From assembly GCA_943372585.1 (NCBI GenBank), contig CALRZF020000177.1:1-7823 (forward strand): 7,823 bases of DNA. The letters are read 5' to 3'. Shown here piece after piece: positions 5,496 to 7,823 of this stretch; the stretch's first letter is position 1, and every line of letters starts with the position of its first letter. The notes beneath the pieces were generated by a model that saw only the letters and a program-made list of their open reading frames with translations, was not told the origin of the DNA and made no database searches. Position numbers and translations under genes: made by a program. The DNA is from RAM1 sp943372585 (GTDB taxonomy: Bacteria > Pseudomonadota > Gammaproteobacteria > Burkholderiales > Burkholderiaceae_C).

Positions 5496-6275
5496 TCAAT
5501 GCAGCGTAACAGGCGCACCGCCCAAACCGGCGCGCTGCAGCCAGGCAAACACCGAGTCCACCGTGACGGTCTCGATGCGGTCGCTGAAACGCTTGTCCGG
5601 TGGGTGGTCGTCAAACGCCACGTTGGCCGAGCCCACGCGCCCGCCCAGCCGCGTGAACGGCCCCAGCTTCAGCGTGGTGGGCTGGTAGCCCTTGAACATC
5701 AGCCAGGCTTGGGCGGCGTCGCGCGTTTGCACGCCGGGCTCCATGGCGGCGGCCACGGTTTCGATGGCCCACTGGTTGGACTGCTGGTACTGCCGGCCCC
5801 AGGCGTAGCTGACGATGCTGTAGGGCTTGTGGTGCAGGCTGACCGCGCGGCGCTCGTCACGCAACAACGTCATCAGTTTGGCCTGAACGTCTGGCGACGG
5901 CACGACCCAAGCCGCCTCGTAACGCCACAGGTCGTCCAGAAAAAACTCGCCCAGCCCCTGGCGGTACAGCGCGCCGTCGGCCGTGCCGCACTGGTTGAGC
6001 TTGTGCAGCACGCGCCAGCCCTGCGGCGTCTTGTAGGCAAAGCCCAGGTGCGAATAGCGCACACCGTACTTGCCCAGGTCTTGCCCCGCGCGGGCCAGCA
6101 CCACCACTTGCGCGCCGCTGGCGTTCAGTGCGTTCAAGCTGCGTTCGGCCAACGTGAGGCCGCGCGTGATGGTCTGGGCCGTGGGCTTTTGCGCATCGCA
6201 GTTGCGCCCGGCCTGTGCGGCCGGTGCAGCGAGCAGCGCGGCCACAACGGCCAGGGTCATGCCAAGGATTTTCAT
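5496..6275 (-). CDS. DUF2145 family secreted protein
   Basis: The 259-residue product has a signal peptide (about 1-22, MKILGMTLAVVAALLAAPAA then QA, cleavage before GRNC). It resembles the DUF2145 family of uncharacterised proteobacterial periplasmic proteins. Conserved-looking blocks are RYSHLGFAYK (73-82, with His76), LHKLNQCGTADGALYRQGLG (90-109), FFLDDLW (111-117), YSIVSYAWGRQYQQSNQW (152-169) and the C-terminal DDHPPDKRF (222-230) with VTVDSVFAWL (237-246). The YSHLGF block recalls the His region of NlpC/P60-like papain folds, but I see no matching catalytic Cys, so no enzyme activity is claimed. Two cysteines, at 26 and 96, could pair. It starts 10 bases after the upstream gene's stop and ends 18 bases before the next ATG. 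Its own ribosome site is weak, suggesting translational coupling. Confidence 0.85.
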   Translation of the reverse strand: MKILGMTLAVVAALLAAPAAQAGRNCDAQKPTAQTITRGLTLAERSLNALNASGAQVVVLARAGQDLGKYGVRYSHLGFAYKTPQGWRVLHKLNQCGTADGALYRQGLGEFFLDDLWRYEAAWVVPSPDVQAKLMTLLRDERRAVSLHHKPYSIVSYAWGRQYQQSNQWAIETVAAAMEPGVQTRDAAQAWLMFKGYQPTTLKLGPFTRLGGRVGSANVAFDDHPPDKRFSDRIETVTVDSVFAWLQRAGLGGAPVTLH

Positions 6276-6285
6276 GATGTGTCGC

Positions 6286-6732
6286 TCAGAAAGTCACACG
6301 TTCGTTGTGCAGCAGCGCGCGGCCGATGGCGTTGGGAATGAAGGCAATCGCCTCGCCCGCCGCGCTGAGCACCAGGCCCGCCCCGATCACGCTGACGGTG
6401 ACGCCCGTGCCCACCGCCAGCGAAGCGGCGCCAACGCCACGGCCCACCATCTCCACACTGACGCGGGTCCCGTCAGACGCTCGCTCCAGTACATAGACCG
6501 CGCCGCGTGCCGACACCTCCACCACCTTGATGGTGAACACCGCGCCCGCCGCGCTGAGCACCAGAGGTGCGGCGCTGACCGCGCCCACACCGGCGCCGGC
6601 AACAGACGCCACACCCACCACCGACGCCACCGGCAACATGGACAGCGCCATGGACACTTCGCTTTGGGCTCGCACGGGCCCGGCACACAGGGCGCTCATC
6701 ACCAGCGCCAGGATCGCAATCTGCTTTTTCAT
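6286..6732 (-). CDS. secreted Ala/Gly/Val-rich hypothetical protein
   Basis: The 148-residue product has a signal peptide (MKKQIAILALVMSALCAGPV then RA, cleavage near 22-23). The mature part is dominated by Ala, Val, Gly and Ser, with two hydrophobic stretches (about 34-66 and 98-133) around a more polar middle, VVEVSARGAVYVLERASDGT (70-89). LVLSAAG occurs twice, at 57-63 and 120-126, suggesting internal duplication or two related glycine-zipper-like hairpins that may insert in a membrane. No family is recognised with certainty. A strong AAGGAG lies seven bases before the ATG and overlaps the stop of the upstream YiaAB gene. The gene is second in the operon, 10 bases before the DUF2145 start. 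Confidence 0.78.
   Translation of the reverse strand: MKKQIAILALVMSALCAGPVRAQSEVSMALSMLPVASVVGVASVAGAGVGAVSAAPLVLSAAGAVFTIKVVEVSARGAVYVLERASDGTRVSVEMVGRGVGAASLAVGTGVTVSVIGAGLVLSAAGEAIAFIPNAIGRALLHNERVTF
6355..6564 (-). repeat. 21-bp exact direct repeat inside the 6286-6732 gene
   Basis: The 21 bases at 6355-6375 recur exactly at 6544-6564, 189 bases apart, which is 63 codons and therefore in frame. Both copies encode the LVLSAAG motif and its first flanking residue. The surrounding bases differ. It marks an internal duplication, or shared codon choice for a selected motif. Confidence 0.7.
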
Positions 6733-6739
6733 GGGGGCG

Positions 6740-6746
6740 CTCCTTA
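6740..6746 (-). promoter_or_regulatory. ribosome binding site overlapping the YiaAB stop codon
   Basis: TAAGGAG on the minus strand joins the TAA stop of the YiaAB-like gene to the Shine-Dalgarno of the next gene, whose ATG is seven bases further on. This overlap supports co-translation of the two genes. Confidence 0.7.
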
Positions 6747-7214
6747 CTCAGCTTCAGGGCTTGCGCTGCGGGCGGTGCGGCCTTGTAGACGGGCTTCATT
6801 CAGGTCAGCCTCGTGACGGTCGCGCAGCGTCTTGGCCAGCGTGAACGTGCAGGTGATGAGGTACAGCCAGCTCACCCCCAGGAAGGCCTTGTAGGTGTCG
6901 TTGATCTCCATGCGCAGCAGACCCCAGCCCGTCAGGGCCATGGCCAGAAAGAACGCGGTCCACACCACGAACTTGAACATCGGCGTGTCGGCCGGGCGGC
7001 GCTCGTCCCGGGCCTTTTCGTTGTCGCGGACAAACTTGGCCAGCACAAAGGCGGCCGACAGACAGAAGAAATAACCCATCACCATGAACGCGCGGTCCAG
7101 GTCCTTGCCCGGCAGCCAGGCCAGCCCCACGCCGCACAGAAAGGCGGCAATGGCAAAAGACACCCACACCTGCAGTTGCCAGGCCTTGGAGTCGCGTTGA
7201 ATCAGGGTTTGCAT
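6744..7214 (-). CDS. YiaA/YiaB-type inner membrane protein
   Basis: The 156-residue product has four predicted helices (about 13-33, 41-61, 82-100 and 108-128) arranged as two copies of a two-helix unit. Each unit ends with a similar basic tag: VLAKFVRDNEKARD (57-70) and TLAKTLRDRHEAD (125-137). This fits the YiaAB two-helix domain family of inner-membrane proteins, whose function is not established. The start is ATG 7214 (MQTLIQRDSK), with AGAGGA at 7219-7224 four bases before it. The longer frame from ATG 7241 has no ribosome site. It is the first gene of a minus-strand operon that runs at least to 4644. The C-terminal tail from about 130 is polar and probably cytoplasmic. Confidence 0.82.
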   Translation of the reverse strand: MQTLIQRDSKAWQLQVWVSFAIAAFLCGVGLAWLPGKDLDRAFMVMGYFFCLSAAFVLAKFVRDNEKARDERRPADTPMFKFVVWTAFFLAMALTGWGLLRMEINDTYKAFLGVSWLYLITCTFTLAKTLRDRHEADLNEARLQGRTARSASPEAE

Positions 7215-7218
7215 GTTG

Positions 7219-7224
7219 TCCTCT
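7219..7224 (-). promoter_or_regulatory. ribosome binding site that fixes the YiaAB-like start
   Basis: AGAGGA on the minus strand, four bases before ATG 7214. The alternative ATG at 7241 is preceded only by C-rich sequence without a Shine-Dalgarno match. Confidence 0.65.
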
Positions 7225-7263
7225 TGGAGGTGGTTGAACATGCGGCGGAGTGTGGGCGGGCGG

Positions 7264-7286
7264 ATTCAGAATCGAGGCGTCTGAAT
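7264..7286. promoter_or_regulatory. 7-bp inverted repeat upstream of the YiaAB operon
   Basis: ATTCAGA (7264-7270) and TCTGAAT (7280-7286) are perfect inverted repeats with a nine-base spacer, 50 bases upstream of the first gene of the operon. The 16-base spacing between half-site starts could suit a dimeric regulator, or the repeat could be a leader hairpin. No convincing -35/-10 pair was found in the 7215-7376 gap, so its place relative to a promoter is unknown. Confidence 0.3.
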
Positions 7287-7334
7287 GATCTTGGCCTGAT
7301 AACCTGGACCGTCAGTATTATTTTTCAATACCAA

Positions 7335-7358
7335 TCGCCATTTACACCGCCATCTACA
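7335..7358. repeat. imperfect 12-bp tandem repeat
   Basis: TCGCCATTTACA (7335-7346) is followed directly by CCGCCATCTACA (7347-7358), identical at 10 of 12 bases. It lies just past the acyltransferase stop. No function is suggested beyond local duplication. Confidence 0.5.
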
Positions 7359-7376
7359 TCCCATGCAGAGGCTCGT

Positions 7377-7823
7377 TTAACGTGCTGTCAGCAGCACCGA
7401 CACCTGCGCCTTCAGAGCTTCCATCTCCACCCGCTCCGGCGCCACCGGCTCGCCTACATTCAGCCCCACCCGGCTGAACACCCCACGGCGAAACGGCCGC
7501 ACCATGGCATTGCCCTGCTCCACCCGGCTGAAGTAGCTGCCCCACAGGTTGGTCAGCGCCATGGGAATCACGGGTGCAGTCACGCCATCGGCCTTAGCCC
7601 TCTCCAGGATCTTCAATATGCCGGCCTTGAAGGGCTGCAGCTGCCCGTCTTTGGTGATGCCGCCCTCAGGAAAGATCGCCAGCAGATCCCCGTTGCGCAG
7701 CACCTGCGCGGCGCGCTCAAACGCAGCTTCGTAGACAGCCGGGTCTTCTTTCTGCGGCGCCACAGGGATAGCCTTGGCCAGCTTGAACATCGCGCCCAGC
7801 ACCGGCAGATTGAAGATCCGGTG
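7377..7823 (-). CDS. PlsC-type acyltransferase, C-terminal part
   Basis: The last 148 codons of a gene that enters from the right edge. The frame is open through 7823 and its first visible residues are HRIFNLPVLGAMFKLAKAIP, so an apparent GTG start at 7802 is not real. IFPEGG (about 60-65 of the visible part) is the acyltransferase motif III (FPEG) that binds the phosphate of the acceptor. IPVAPQ and the later VIPMAL are also typical of lysophosphatidic acid acyltransferases, which move an acyl chain onto a glycerophospholipid precursor at the inner membrane. The HxxxxD motif should lie just outside the window. The tail, WGSYFSRVEQGNAMVRPFRR, resembles the acyltransferase half of MFS-transporter/PlsC fusion proteins, so the full gene may be such a fusion; this cannot be seen here. 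Confidence 0.85.
   Translation of the reverse strand, partial: HRIFNLPVLGAMFKLAKAIPVAPQKEDPAVYEAAFERAAQVLRNGDLLAIFPEGGITKDGQLQPFKAGILKILERAKADGVTAPVIPMALTNLWGSYFSRVEQGNAMVRPFRRGVFSRVGLNVGEPVAPERVEMEALKAQVSVLLTAR

Noticed and set aside
5499..6341. 280-codon plus-strand frame opposite the DUF2145 gene
   Set aside because: No signal, motif or ribosome site; the minus-strand product has a signal peptide and family blocks.
7215..7241. Nine-codon longer start for the YiaAB-like protein
   Set aside because: No ribosome site before ATG 7241, while ATG 7214 has AGAGGA.
1..7823. Mobile element, CRISPR array, tRNA or defence system
   Set aside because: No transposase, integrase, repeat-spacer pattern, clover-leaf or nuclease motif was seen on either strand.

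Overview
The window is about 64% G+C by eye and packed with genes on both strands. RecG, QueA, Tgt and DUF2145-type proteins with this wording, together with the recG/queA divergent arrangement, point to a betaproteobacterium, most likely Comamonadaceae (Acidovorax-like). This placement rests on recalled family resemblance, not on a search. I see no tRNA, rRNA, CRISPR array, insertion sequence or phage gene. It reads as ordinary chromosome with lineage-specific envelope genes between housekeeping genes.

Left part (1-4252): the 5' end of recG (minus strand) diverges from queA (plus strand). queA converges on a two-gene minus-strand operon: a secreted FecR-SPOR protein (2043-2960), then a membrane protein with HAMP and a GGDEF-like domain whose signature is destroyed (1243-2034). 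That operon diverges from tgt (plus strand). QueA and Tgt are two steps of tRNA queuosine synthesis: Tgt inserts preQ1 at wobble position 34, then QueA adds the epoxycyclopentanediol group. Both genes carry the same extended -10-like string TGGGACAAT upstream. In tgt it lies so close to the ATG that the mRNA may be leaderless.

Right part (4263-7214): a tightly spaced minus-strand operon of envelope proteins with no established role. In transcription order these are a YiaAB-type four-helix membrane protein, a secreted Ala/Gly/Val-rich protein, a secreted DUF2145 protein, a four-helix coiled-coil membrane protein, and a 40-residue secreted cysteine-rich peptide. The coiled-coil gene is the most notable item. 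Its frame is cut by an in-frame TAG at 4644-4646, but continues beyond it for 70 codons that encode two intact zinc ribbons (four CxxC pairs). That is either a fresh nonsense mutation, a sequence error, or a stop codon that is read through.

Right edge (7377-7823): the C-terminal part of a PlsC-type acyltransferase on the minus strand, cut by the window end.

The 163-base gap 7214-7377 holds a 7-bp dyad and a short imperfect tandem repeat. No gene-free stretch exceeds 300 bases.
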